This document shows, in pieces, positions 35,017 to 46,900 of a stretch of 64,000 nt of DNA. The position numbers were made by a program, and so were the translations under genes. Within the stretch, counting starts at the first letter, position 1. Every line of letters begins with the position of its first letter. This DNA is from Asterochloris sp. CNOR1 (taxonomy: Eukaryota; Chlorophyta; Trebouxiophyceae; Trebouxiales; Trebouxiaceae): assembly GCA_963969365.1 (NCBI GenBank), contig OZ017760.1, positions 1,612,001-1,676,000 on the forward strand, given 5' to 3'. The notes beneath the pieces were generated by a model. The model was not told where the DNA came from, ran no database searches, and saw nothing but the letters and a program-made list of their open reading frames with translations.

Positions 35017-35511
35017 GTGGGTCTCTGGGCTGCTGATCAAGCCTACATTGAGCAGCACCAAGCATGGCTTCACTTGCAGGTCCAGTAGGTTGCCTGGAGC
35101 CACAGGAAGCATCCTGCTGCATGGTGCTTCTCATGTGCAGGGCTGCCCAGATGTGTTGTGATGAGTGCTGTGCAGAGGAGATGACAGCAGGCTGATTGGT
35201 AATGTCAGGTATCACCTGTCCACTGAGGCCTTGGCTTCCCCGCAGGAGCACCAAGAAGCTGGGAGTGGCTCGCGTAGCCAGAAGAGTTTCTCAGCAATGT
35301 GAGGCAGAAAGCCACCTGATGCTTGAAGCCGCTGCAGCTATTAGATCTGCACACAAGCTGTTACTGGCTGTTACTGGACCAGCTTGGAGGGCTTATCAAA
35401 GTGCAATTGGGAAGAGAGTGCTGCAGCGTCTTAGCACGATGCTTTGCACATCACAAGGGGCTGGGCACAGATGGCGCTAAGCTCGCTTCTGTAGATGGTG
35501 GAACTGGCACA

Positions 35512-36566
35512 TTATCCAGCATGCCCTCTATTTTCAGATTCGGCAGGAACTGGCAGGGCCAACTTGTAAGGCACCGGCCCAGACTGGTCCGCAGCTGTCA
35601 TACCGGGACTTGGAGAACGCTCAGCACCACCATCGACGTCCTCATCCTGGATTAATGGTGTCCTGACCACGGAGGAGGCAGGGCTGACACCCAAGTCTTG
35701 CCACTCAGACTCAAAGGCTGTGAGCTGAAAAGTAAGTTTCTGCCGGTCGCGCATGACACTGGCACCCCTCATCCTGGCTCTCCAATTGGGAGCTGGGCAG
35801 CTGTTGTCACACATCTCTCAGCTATACAGCCAGTACAGCACAGCTATCCTGTCAATGCTCCAGCCAGCGCTGCACTGCTACCAGCCCTCACGTAGCGAGA
35901 CGCAATGCCGGACGCTGCAGTAGTTGCATCTAAATGCATCTCATCAGGTGTTCAGGCCTGCTCTGTGCATTGTTGGCCGGCATGATCATGCAGCATGGGG
36001 CTGTCTGCACAGCTGTGTAGCTGCTATTTGCTGATGTAGGCTTCATCTCTGCGCAGCACTGAAGTGCCTGCACAACGTGACAGCATGAGACAACACGCAG
36101 CTGCCTTGCAAGCTCGCAGCAGCCCCAGGTGATAGAATGCACTTCGAGCACGGACGCATAGTCCTTTTCTAGGGCCACTGCAGGCAGAGCAGGCGCCAAC
36201 TGGGCTCGTCTGCGTCATCAGGGGCCCCTGCCTCCCTGCCCATGGACATGCTTCCATCTTGCAGGCTTGCAGCGCAGCTGTGACCCTGCTAGTACTGCTA
36301 CCTGGTGCTTGCAGCCAGAGGGAGCCTGCCTGCCCACAACACTTGTTGCAACGCAGACGCACAGCCATTTTGGAAGCTACCAGGTGCCGTGCAGCGCATG
36401 TGGCCCAGCATGACCTGTAGACAATGTCAGCAGGCCCTCAGCTGCGACCAGAGAATCCAGAAAGGCCACTGCAATTATGCTCACCTCTGCCTAACCCACT
36501 TCAGCAGCCATTGCCAGCAACACAAAGGCATCAATTTCCTGGGATTTGAGTTTCTTGAGCACAGTG
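35512..36566 (-). CDS. Exons of an unassigned gene (fragmentary model)
   Basis: A likely 3'-terminal exon runs 35724-35512. It has a strong acceptor ('cttacttttcag') and opens LTAFESEWQDLG, then an acidic, Ser/Pro-rich tail ending ESENRGHAG and a TAA. A second candidate exon, 36566-36500, encodes TVLKKLKSQEIDAFVLLAM, ends at a GTGGGT donor and looks helical. A third possible piece near 36170-36120 encodes VALEKDYASVLE. I could not join them in phase, so other small exons are probably missing, and I do not recognise a family. Confidence 0.35.
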
Positions 36567-37100
36567 CTGAGAGACAGGGCCACAACGCAATAAAATTGGA
36601 CCAAAAAGGCTGCCTGCTGTTTCAGTCACGCCAATGTAGCTTGCAGGCATTGGTAATGTCCATGGCAAGATGCATCAACCATTTGAGGCATGGGGTGGGG
36701 CGGATGTGTCAGGAAAGCTGCTGGGCTGCTGTACCATGTGCTGCAGGGTCTTGCACATGCTCAGGCACCATGTCCTGTCAAGGGGAGACATAGGCTCGGA
36801 TGTCACAGGCTCAGAAAGGCTCTTTCAGACTGAGCACTTGCACTTTGCATTGCATATTGGATTTGATGTGTGAAGCTGGGGGCTCTGTGCTGTCTCATGA
36901 TCACGACAACCTTCTTCCAGTGCACGATGAAAAGGCAGCTCTTCAAACTCATGACATTATGAGAGGTTGTGGCTAATCTACAACGCTTATTCAAAGTGGG
37001 CAGATGCTGGTAGCCAATGCATGGTGCTGTCGTTTGCTGGAATAAGGTTGCTGTGAGGACCACTCAGCGGCGGTGAGTAAAACAGACTCGGAACACTGAA
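36567..37100. other. Intergenic stretch upstream of transporter
   Basis: This AT-richer stretch should hold the promoter of the transporter gene and perhaps the 5' end of the unassigned minus-strand gene. No convincing exon was found. Confidence 0.4.
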
Positions 37101-37525
37101 CATTGGAATCAAACGATTTACTTTCTCGGGCTCTAAAAGGAATCTCACCGGCTATTGCGGCCTGAGGGCGCTATTCACGCACTTTTTGGGAACACCGTGG
37201 TGGTGCCGAGCAGGTTTATCAACACAGCGACTTTTGACTCGAAGGGAGCCAGCCGGCCGCCTGAAGCAGGTGAGGCCGTGTACCAGTAGCCAGGCCAATG
37301 TTAAACCGTTTCAGCTAAGCCCTGTGGCTGCTGGCAGCAAGCCACAGCACAGCTGCTTGCACACGGCAGTCCCAAGCCCTTACAGCAGTAACAGATATAT
37401 TCTTCAGCACTCACTAAAAGGTTGCAACACACCAGATCCAAAGGCGGGCTACGCACAGGCCTTGAACATCTGGCTGGAATGATGCTGCAACACCAAGATG
37501 CCATTTGGTTTGTATGCAGGTTGCC
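37100..37525 (+). other. 5' UTR exon and intron of transporter gene
   Basis: The sequence up to 37269 ends 'ctgaagcag' before a good donor 'gtgagg'. An acceptor 'tgtatgcag' ends at 37519, and the ATG at 37526 is seven bases into the next exon. The exact transcription start is not visible. Confidence 0.5.
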
Positions 37526-40500
37526 ATGGCGTCTGGAGCCTCCACTGCCAGCGGGGTGTCCAGCCAGTCAGCTGGTCTGGACAGCCTCATCTCCCCAACA
37601 GAGGTGGGGAGATGCAGTTGATTCCCTGAGACCATGAACTCAGTCATGACCTCCATTGCGGCCTGTCTGCCAGGCTATTCGTGTGTGTCGCATGGGTGCA
37701 CTCTTGCTCTGGGAGACAGGTTCAATTGGCCGGGCAGCATGAAGTATTGTCATTAAGTCACTCAGCACCTTTGTCATGGAATATTGCTTCCCCTGATGGC
37801 GGCATGGTGCCAGGCGGCATGGTGGGTGTCACTCTGGATTCAATAAAGCCCTGAGCCCCTGCCCATCCTGCAGGAGCACTATGCCCGCCAGCAGAAGTAC
37901 ATGGCCGGCTCCATGCTGACTGAGGCCGAGGATGAGGATGTCCCTCTCTTCTACTTTAACAACCCCCTCAAGTTCCTGAAGTGGGTGTCTAGCTGGGCAA
38001 TTCCAGGGTGAGCTGCCTGATCTGCAAGAACTCACTGCATGTTGAAAGTCTGCTTCATTTACGGACCTGGTTTTCAGCTACTGATGTCCTCCACCCGCCC
38101 TCATTTCGCTGCCATCTGTAGCACACCCCCCCTCCCCCCCCCCCCCCTTGTTTGGCTGCCCTCTGCAGCACCACTGCCTGCTGCAGAGCAACAAAAGCTG
38201 CTGCAGGCTGCGCAGCCGCCTCTGACAAATTTAGCATCTTAGCTAATGCTTACATGATGTGTCCACAATGGCTTTATTTATGCGCCAGGTGCTGGCCTGA
38301 AAATCTCTGCAATCCTGCTCTGCAGACTGGGCATGTTCTGCGAGGCCTACTTTATCTTCTCCATTGGCAACATCGGCCCTCTTCTGTCAGCAGAGTACCC
38401 AGAGTGCTGGAAGAGTTACAAAAAGGTGAGTTGCAGTGGATTTGTGAAGAATTCTGTCGACTGCATGCACATCTCTGTTGCTGCCAGCTGAGCAGCACTG
38501 CCATTGCCTGCTGAATTATCCCCAAGGGGTGCAGTGCTCTGCCTGCTGGAACCACGGAGCCTATCCTTGCTGCCTGTGAGTAGCTTGGCCTTACCCTCTG
38601 CCTTGCCACCCATTTGCAGGGGTGCACCAAGACCCTGACCCAGGTGCCCAGCTACATCCAGATTGTTGGCATCATCTTGGGTATGGTTACACTCGGCTTT
38701 GTTGGTGACAAAATCGGCCGCAAGTGGGGCTCTGTGACCACAGCTTCACTCATGCTGATTGGAGCCATCCTGCTCGTCTCCACCAGCGCTCCATCAGAGA
38801 GGGGCTTTGTCATCTTCTACATTGTCAGGTGACAGTGCTGGGCTTGGCAGGTTGTGCAGTGTAATTTGCTGCCGTGTTCTGTAGAGCTTGCGACATTCAT
38901 TGATTGATTGATTCAGTAGAGGGCTTGCTGTAGTGCCTGGAATCGTAGCACAGTGCAGAACTGACTCCTGACTTGCTGCTGCCTACAGCCAGTTTATGTT
39001 TGGCTACGGTGTGGGTGGTGAATACCCCATGGCTGCCGGCTCAGCTGCTGAGCGTGCTGAGGCTCGTGGCAGGGCTTCTGCCAAGAAGCGTGGACGCGAG
39101 GTCGTGCTGACCTTCTCGATGCAGGCAAGATGAGATAACTTCTATCAGAAGCTGTAGCGCTGCATGAAGCTGCCCTGTGCATTTGCAGCACTGCTGCTTG
39201 CAGCTCGACCTTCTTGCTGCCTTACATATGTTCACAGGCTGCTGGTAGCGCTCAGCTCCTGTCTTGCATGCACACGCAGCACTGTTGCCTGGCTACTCAT
39301 AAGTCAGCCTTGCACCCATAGCTCACACAAGTGTACCCCACCTGCTGCAGGGTGTAGGCAACTTCGTCAACGTGGCTGTGCTGTGCGTCCTGATGCCCAT
39401 CTTTGGCATTGCCACCCCCAACCACCCCAAGAACAAGTACAAAAACACGTATGGCGCACCCAGGTGACCTGAGTTGTGGCGCTGCCAACATTTTGCCTGG
39501 CAGCAGCACACATCTGCATGTCCAGCGGCATGTGCAGCAGATGATGCAGCAGCCCCTGCTGCTGAGAGCTGCAGCACTGGCATGGCCTTGCAGCTGCCCA
39601 AACCACTGCATGCACTCAAGCTCGCCTTTGCCTCCCACCTGCTGCAGGCTGTCTGGCGTGTGGCGCACTTCCTTTGCTCTTGGCTTCCTTCCCCTCCTTT
39701 ACATGCTGTACTACCGTATCTTCCGCCTGCGCGAATCTGCAGTGTGGAAGAAGCGCATGTCCCAGGTGTCCACACAGAAGCAGACCGGCCACTTTGCGCT
39801 GTTGATCAAGCACTACTGGCAGAGGCTACTCGCCACTGCTGGCTGCTGGTTCCTCTGGGACTACAGGTGAGGGTGCTGCTCATGGGTTAGTATAGTATCT
39901 GAAAGAGCTTACAGGTTGCCAATCAAGCGAGAGGCCTCGCCCCACAGCCTGTCTTGGGGCAGCCATCCCTGCGCTGTGATCAAAGCTCTGCAGCAGCCCA
40001 TAGCCCACTGTTCGGATGCAGCCATTCCAGGTAGGGCTGCTCCTGACATTTCCTCTGCCCGCGCAGTTTCTATGGCAACAAGGTGTTCCAGTCCTCCTTC
40101 ATTGCCATCCTGTCTCCCAACGCCACCATCCTTGTCAACCTGCTCTGGACCCTGCTGAACTCTGGCATTGCCCTCATCGGGTACTGGCTGGCAGCTTGCG
40201 TGATCGACAATGTGCGCGTCGGTCGCCTCAGGCTGCAGCTGCTCGGCTTTTTCATGGTAAGTCGGGTCTGCCAGGCTGCAGCATCTGCTTTCCCTTGCGC
40301 AAGATCTGGCCAGTCGTGACTCTCAGCCTGTCTGGTCAGCCATGAACCAGCCTGATGGTGTCCTCAGCTTTCTGGCTGCTGCTGCAGCCAGGTTGTTGCC
40401 TTCTGCGACCTGGCCTCTCCCTGCCTGTTGCTGCATCAGCCACATTTGCAGCAGCAACCTGCCAGCTGCCTCCAGCACACTACCCCTTACCAGCAAAGCT

Positions 40501-41952
40501 GACCCATGTACTTATGCAGGTCATGACACTTTTCTATGTCTCCGCTGCTGCATACAAGCCTCTGACCTCCAAGGGTGGCATCCACGTGTTCCAGTTCATC
40601 TATTTCTTCAGCTCCTTCTGGGGCCAGTTTGGTGAGTGTTGGCGTCTAGCCAGCGTGCTTGTGCAGGCACCTACAGCTCAGCACATGTCATTGCCTGCTG
40701 CACAGCCACAGCTAGTTCTTCACTTCTGCTCGTTGCCTGTGGTGCAGGGCCTAACTGCACCACTTTCCTGTTGGCTGGTGAGCTGTATCCCACTGAGATG
40801 CGCACAAGTGCACACGGCTTTTCTGCCGGTTTCGCCAAGCTTGGAGCACTGTGGGCCTCCATCCACTTCAACTACTTGGGCAGCAGGTAGGCACCTCTTT
40901 CGTTTGATGTGCTGCAGCTCTTAGGCTGGTGCCTGTGTGGGGGTACCAGTGGTAAGTCTGAAAGACCCTCCCTTTGTGGGTACTGCTGCCTTTGTGGGTA
41001 TTGCTGCCTAACATTGAATGTACTTGGCTATCTGCCAGCCTTTTCTTCTGCAATCTGCTAATCGTGTGCCTGCAGGCCCAAATTCTGGTGGACCTCTACC
41101 TTCAACGCTCTGGGTCTGATTGCCACCTTTGTCTTCCTGCCCGACCCTGCACGCATCTCTCTGGCCGAGACTGACCGTCGCTGGAGGTACCTAACCACCG
41201 GCAAGACCTACCATGGCGAGGCCATCAACTCCAAGTCCATCTCTTGGTGAGGCATTTGGCAGCTTTTCAATTACTGTGCGGTATGCTGCTCTTGCCAGCT
41301 GGCCTGCTTGGCACTTGCCCAGGTAGTATCTGGTCAGCCTGGTCACTTGGCATTGCAAGCATTGGCTGGAAATTGTCTTGGTAGACAGCAGGCTGTACTT
41401 GGTTACAGACATGTACTTGGGGTCTCAATCACATGGTTCCCTTCATGGCTGTTCTCGTACTCCTTCCTGCTTTTCTGTTGCAGGTTTGAGTGGGCTTTCC
41501 TGCGCCAGCACAAAAACTACAACAGGCAGCTGGACCAGGAGGAGTTCATGGCCGACTTGAAGGCTGACGGCTACATCGCCCCGGACACCAACATGAAGGC
41601 TGGTGCTTACGGCAGGTCAGTCACTGTCTAGTGCTGTCTGTGTGTTGCACTGTCCTGCTGGTTCACAACTGCTTTGCAAGGCGCAGTCTGTGTCATCTGC
41701 CCGCCCAAATGTCAGCAGCTTTGCTCCTAACAATTTGAACTGTGCCAGCCTTCCTCTGCCATGAGTCCTTGGCTGCTATGACCTGCTGCTCTGCCCTATC
41801 ACTCTTTGCTCTGCTGCCAGGCACCAATCCCCTACCTGCTCACCTTGTGCAGGAGCAGCCCCGACGACCTCCAGAAACCAAAGAACGTGGAAATGACTGG
41901 CACTAATGGCATGAATGGCACAAATGGCACCAACAGTCACTCTGTCGTTTAG
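37526..41952 (+). CDS. MFS transporter, phosphate:H+ symporter (PHS)-like
   Basis: Thirteen coding exons: 37526-37603, 37874-37980, 38326-38425, 38620-38828, 38989-39124, 39351-39463, 39648-39866, 40067-40256, 40520-40631, 40748-40886, 41076-41246, 41484-41615 and 41853-41952 (TAG), 601 residues. MFS signature GDKIGRKWGS follows the second membrane helix. FGYGVGGEYPMAAGSAAERA matches the PHS-family GG-YP-A motif, and AGELYPTEMRTSAHGFSAG is the second-half MFS motif. The central loop has KYKNTYGAPR, and a long soluble tail (FLRQHKNYNRQLDQEEF) ends in an Asn/Gly/Thr-rich stretch. PHS members take up phosphate or organic anions with protons at the plasma membrane. The substrate is inferred from motif only. 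The intron after 39124 begins with GC (CAG then gcaaga), a GC-AG intron. Introns are otherwise canonical. Confidence 0.9.
38126..38147 (+). repeat. Poly-C tract
   Basis: Twenty-one C in 22 bases, broken by one T at 38133, lie in the intron after transporter exon 2. It is not near either splice site. Confidence 0.95.
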
Positions 41953-42586
41953 ATTTCCATACCTCTTGTGCTCAGCCTCCCTCCGGTAGGGGAGGGTTCA
42001 GCAGACCACCATGTTTGTGCCCTCCCAGTGTAGCGCCTCAGTCGTCTTGTCCGTGGGCTCTTGTGCTATCACTCGGGTCCCAGCAAACATACCTCGTGCC
42101 ATTCGCACCGCATCATACTGTGAAGATTTTTACGCCACGCAGATTCTGAATGTTGCCTTTCAGCAGCAGATGTGGTGGGTTGTGCTTCTGATGCATGATC
42201 CACATTACACCAAGTTAGAACTTTGAATTGTTTTGTAGTCTCTGCTTTCTCCAAGGGAGATACAATCATTGACTGCCTTGCCTCCAAGCTACCAGCTTAG
42301 CTGTTGCTGCTTCAGTACATTTCAACCATGTAAATGATTGGGAGACTGTGAAGCAATCATGTCTTGCATGTTCCATTGGTTACAACCATGGTCAGAGATG
42401 CAATGGCATTGAACTCGATTTCACTTAAGGCTCTGCTTAAGAGCTGGCACACCATTCACACTGGAAGCAAGCGCCTGGGATCGTTTTGCTCACAGGCCAG
42501 CATGTGGTGGCGACTGCGATTGATTTTAAGTGGTCAGGCTGAGACATGGGCGGATTCGGGTTGAGGCTCAACACAACTGCAAAGTC
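41953..42586 (+). other. Transporter 3' flank and intergenic stretch
   Basis: A TGTAA at 42329-42333, 377 bases past the stop, could be the transporter poly(A) signal. The rest has no coding signal and should hold the promoter of the PP28-like gene. Confidence 0.45.
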
Positions 42587-43908
42587 ATGGCAAGGGGGCG
42601 TGGGAGAGGAAGGGGAAGGGGTAGAGGTCGTGGACGTGGTGGGGGATCAGATTCTGATGAATCTGATGGAGAGCAGCCAAACAAGATGGGCAAGTGCCTG
42701 CCTAATGGCACAGCATTGGCAGCTTCATGTTCCACTTGCTCAAACATGAATCATTGCGCTGCAGCCGGCCAGAGCGCCACTGCAGGCATGCTGCCACCCA
42801 GCGACTCTGAGAGTGAGGAGGATGAGGCCCCTGCCGCAAGCAAGAAAGGCGGGCAGGTGGGGTTTGAGGCTGCTTGCAGCTCGCCTCTGGCTTGCCACAT
42901 GGCTCTTGACTCGTGCACGTCATGATGTCGCGGGCCCAATGCAAACAGCAACGGGAGCTAGGTTTGTGCAGCAAGCTGCCTCAAGCCATGGGGCAATTCT
43001 GCTTGGCAGTAAGCAGATGCACAACGGCCAACACTTACATTCCACATTAGGCACATGAGCTGAGGCTGCATCCCGATCGTTGTCCTGCAGCCTGCGACCG
43101 CAGGCATGCTGCCTCCCAGCAGCAGTGAGGATGAGAGCGAGACAGAGGAGGAAAAGGCAGCAGCAAAGGCCCGGGCAACAAAGCCACCCCGGCCAGCTGT
43201 GATGGATGAGCCCAAGAAGTGAGTCCTCTTGCCTAAGTTTGAATGAGGCTGTACAAGCCTCCTGCAATTCTGCCGGATGCATGCAAGTGTGTCGTACTGA
43301 GCCCGCCGTGCCCTGGTTGAGCCTGCTGGCCCCACTGTAGGCAGCTTATGCCCCAACAGGCAGGCTTGGGCACAGCCTGATGTGAGCCTGCCAGTCTGGG
43401 TAGCTGCACAGGACAGGATATTGAAGCTGTGCAGCCCGCCACCTCTGCACATTCTGCCAGCAGCTTCTCTCCAGGCTGCCAGCCATATGTGCTGCAGGCT
43501 AAGCTGTGCCTGCCCCGCCACAGCCTGTCGTGCTTCCTGAAAAGAACTGCGTGTTGCAGGAAAAAGGACGACGAGGTGGACCCTGAGCAGATAAGGCGAG
43601 ACATGGAGCGGCTGAAGCTGCTAAAGGACAAGAGGTGCTGCCTGTGTGCTGCCTTCTGCTGCATTGCACACACTGCATGAGGGTCACAGAGCACCTGCTG
43701 GTGCTGCTGTTTATTGCTGCAATGCTCGCGAGCATCCAAAGTGCGAGCTGTCACCCTGCAGGCGCGGTCATCTGCAACTTCTGTCTGCAGGGAGCGTGAC
43801 AGGCTCAAACGCATCGCAGATGAGGGCTGGGATAGATATGCCCCTGTCACCGAGAGCAATGGGCCCCCTGACTCTGTGCCTGTCAAGGGTCCACCTGAAG
43901 AGCACTGA
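42587..43908 (+). CDS. Small acidic PP28-like phosphoprotein with a duplicated exon
   Basis: Five exons, 42587-42689, 42765-42856, 43091-43218, 43560-43634 and 43791-43908, give 171 residues. The N-terminus is an (RG)n run (MARGRGRGRG on), then DSDESDGE. Exons 2 and 3 each encode a TAGMLPPS block followed by an acidic Ser/Glu stretch (SDSESEEDE and SSEDESETEEE), casein-kinase-2-type sites. The C-terminus has RRDMERLKLLKDKRERDRLK and then RIADEGWDRYAP, which resembles the helical end of casein-kinase substrate PP28/PDAP1-type proteins of plants (moderate confidence). Exons 2 and 3 are clearly related in nucleotide sequence. The first intron seems to use a GC donor (G then gcaagt); alternatively exons 1 and 2 could be read through, as the frame is open. 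Confidence 0.68.
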
Positions 43909-43993
43909 TTGTTCTGAGAAAAATGTCAAACAATTTGGCTAACCTTCAACAGTCAGTCTATTTCCACTCTGTCCATCTTAACCACTTTGTCAC

Positions 43994-46900
43994 ATGCCGG
44001 CTATTCTGAACCGGCTTAACGTTCGACATGACTGTGTCATTCCGGCAAGTGCGGCATGTGGATCCATGCCACGACATGCTGGAATGTGGGGCAGAGCCAG
44101 CCTGTATCGCAGGAGGTGCCAGCTTGCAACGAGGTGCAGGCAGCACAACCGCACAGCTGTGACTCAGCCAGGCAATGGTGCAGTGCCTGGCCAGCAGCAG
44201 GACGGCAGGAAGAAGGTTGTAATCATCGGCTCTGGCTGGGCAGGTAATCATTCATTGGGAACCTGGCTGCATTTTGCAGCTGTATCTGCATTGCTGCATG
44301 TTTGAAAGAGCAGCAGCTGCACTCACCAGGTGCAACGCAGCTTCATGCTCTGGACGCCCTCACATCCAGGTTTTGGAGCTGCCAAGCACCTGTCGGAGCA
44401 GGGGTATGGCGTTACACTGGTGGATGGGTCCCCCAACCCTGGGGGCCTCTCAGCTGGCTGGCGGACGGAGCAGGGTCGGGCAGTGGAGGCAGGGACCAAG
44501 GGATTCTGGTACCAGGTGTGCTGCTGAATGAGCAGCCTCTGTGCAGGCAGCAGCTCACCTTTGGCCCTTGTTCATCCTCCCCATGCGCTACTGAGGTGTC
44601 CTTCAGTTGAGCTGAGCACCTGAGCACCTGGCCGGCAGACACTGAACGCAGGAGCTTCAGCAGCACTTGGACACTGCCAGAACGATGATTGTCCATGCCT
44701 GCCTGGCAGCACCACCGCTCCTCCCACAACACATGAGTGCCTGCCCTGCAGTATCACAACATCTTCTCCCTGGTACGTGAGCTGGGCATCCCCTGGCCTT
44801 TCACAGACTGGACGACCAGCGGGTTCTGGTGAGCACCTCGGCACATGCCCTGTGCCCGCTCCTGCCTGTTCCTGTGGCCGGTGCACGCCGTCCCGGTCAT
44901 TAGGTGGTGCTGTCAAAGGCTCAGTTGAGGTTGCTACACCTGAACAATTGGCTTGACTTTAGGGGAAACATTGCTTTTGGTACTCAGGGCCACAGTCATG
45001 CCCTAGCAACTCTTGGCAGTGCATGAGATTGATGTCAGAGTGCAAGCAGGCATAGTCAGCAGCGACCTGCCTGGCTTGTCCTTTGGCCCCAGAGCATTGC
45101 CTTTGTGTTCAGATGGGGCATGCTGCTGATAATCTTGAGCTGTTGTTTAAGGCTGTGCAACTGAACAAGCTGTATGGCATGGCCCAGCTACGCAAGCTTT
45201 GCTGTTGATTTAGGCCATGCAAACCAAACAAGCTGCATAGTGTGCACCACCTATGCAAGCTTCGTTGATGAGCCCAAGTCTCCAATTGCAGGTCACCCCG
45301 AGGCCTGACAATATCTGCCCCCGTCTTTTCGTCTAAGCAGCGCTTCCCCGCCCTGGTGGGGCAGTTCATCCACACCTTTCCCCTTTTCAGGTGGGGCTCT
45401 CCCAGACTCTGCCAGCACAGCCAACTCATTTGCTGCATACCAGCAGGCTGGGGCCTGCTGTTTGCCACAGTGAGGGCTCCAGCCTGTATAGCACCCGCGT
45501 CTGGCCTGCCGGGAAGCCTGAGGTCACCACCTGCAGCCTTTGACAGCGGCTATGCTACTTGGTGCCCAGCATTGGGAGCACTGCGTGGCAACAGCTGCTG
45601 AGCGGCAGGCGCCTTCAGATGCCACTTGCCCTGCCGGCCAGCGCTCTACCTGCTGTGCAACACCTTGCACTCATATATGACAATGCATGTGTGCCTCTGC
45701 AGAACCCTGCCACTGGCAGAGCGCGTCACCATGCTGCCCTGGCTGTACAGCGTGCTGGACTATGATGCAACAGCCAGCAGCTATGACCGATATGACAAGA
45801 TGAGCGCTCGCGACATGTTCGAGAGGTGGGTTGCTGTGCTGTGCCTCCCTGGCTCATCATGAGAGGCTGCACAGTTTGTTGGCATTGTTCATGCAATGAA
45901 GCTTGTGCTGCTTACTGTTTCCAAGCATCATGTTGCCGTTCATGTGCTACAAAGGGAGGCATGCTTGCATGTTATTGAGGGTCTGTACTGCGCTCCTCTT
46001 AACTCTTGGCCCTGTGCCTGCTGTGTCCCTGCGCCCTGCCAGTGTCACTGCATGCAGCACACTGACACCCTGCTGCGAGAGGACCACCTTTTTGCACCAT
46101 CATGCCCCTGCTGCTGCAGCTTATATATGTTTTGGCACATGTCCCTCCCATGCCACACTTTTCAATATAGCACCAGAAGTCCTGCCCACAGGCGCCGCCT
46201 GCTACAGATCTGGAGTGGCGTATAAGCGCATGCATGCACCCCGCAGCAATCCAGCTGCTCAGCCTGCACTCCCACGTGCTGCAGGTTTGGCGTTTCCAAG
46301 CGCATGTATGAGGAGTTTGTCAAACCGACGCTGCTTGTGGGCCTGTTTGCGCCGCCAGAGGAGCTGTCTGCTGCAGCTGTCATCGAGTGTCTGTACTTTT
46401 ACGGTGAGGTCCTTGCCAAGCCTTTCTTACTGGCATCAGCACTACACATTCCAGCCTTCGCTCCTGCAGCTGCACCCCAAGCTGAAGCTTTTCTGCCTGT
46501 CGGTCCACACTAGAGATGGATGTGGACTCTGCTTCCAGGGCAAGCCTCATGTTGCACTGCGCACCCTGCCACCATGCAGCCTGCTGACATCTGTTTCCAT
46601 GTGCTCATTTTGCCTCTGCTGCTTTGCAGCTCTGGCGCTCCAGACCCTGTGCGGCCTGCAATAAGGCGCTGTGCGCATGCAGGCTGTGCACGAGCAGGCT
46701 GCTTCTGCATGAGCACAAATGTGCAGTCCAGGTCTCTGCTGCAGCCCTGGATCCCCTGTGCCTCAGCCAGCTGCCTTGGCTAAACGCCATCTGCCCCTGC
46801 TTTAGCACTGGCATCAAGCTCAGCAAGCTTGTGTCCCTCTGGCAGCCCTGCTGTGCATCGCCTGTCCAGCCTGCAAACAGGGCCCTGGCCGGCCACCCAC

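Noticed and set aside
36120-36566. Bromodomain in the unassigned minus-strand gene
   Set aside because: LKKLKS and DYASVLE look vaguely similar, but the hallmark W-F-PV and PMDL residues are absent and the exons could not be joined.
45903-46664. Plus-strand open frame of about 253 codons within the FAD gene
   Set aside because: It runs across introns and overlaps the true exon 46285-46403 in another frame; Cys/Leu-rich composition is typical of translated GC-rich intron.
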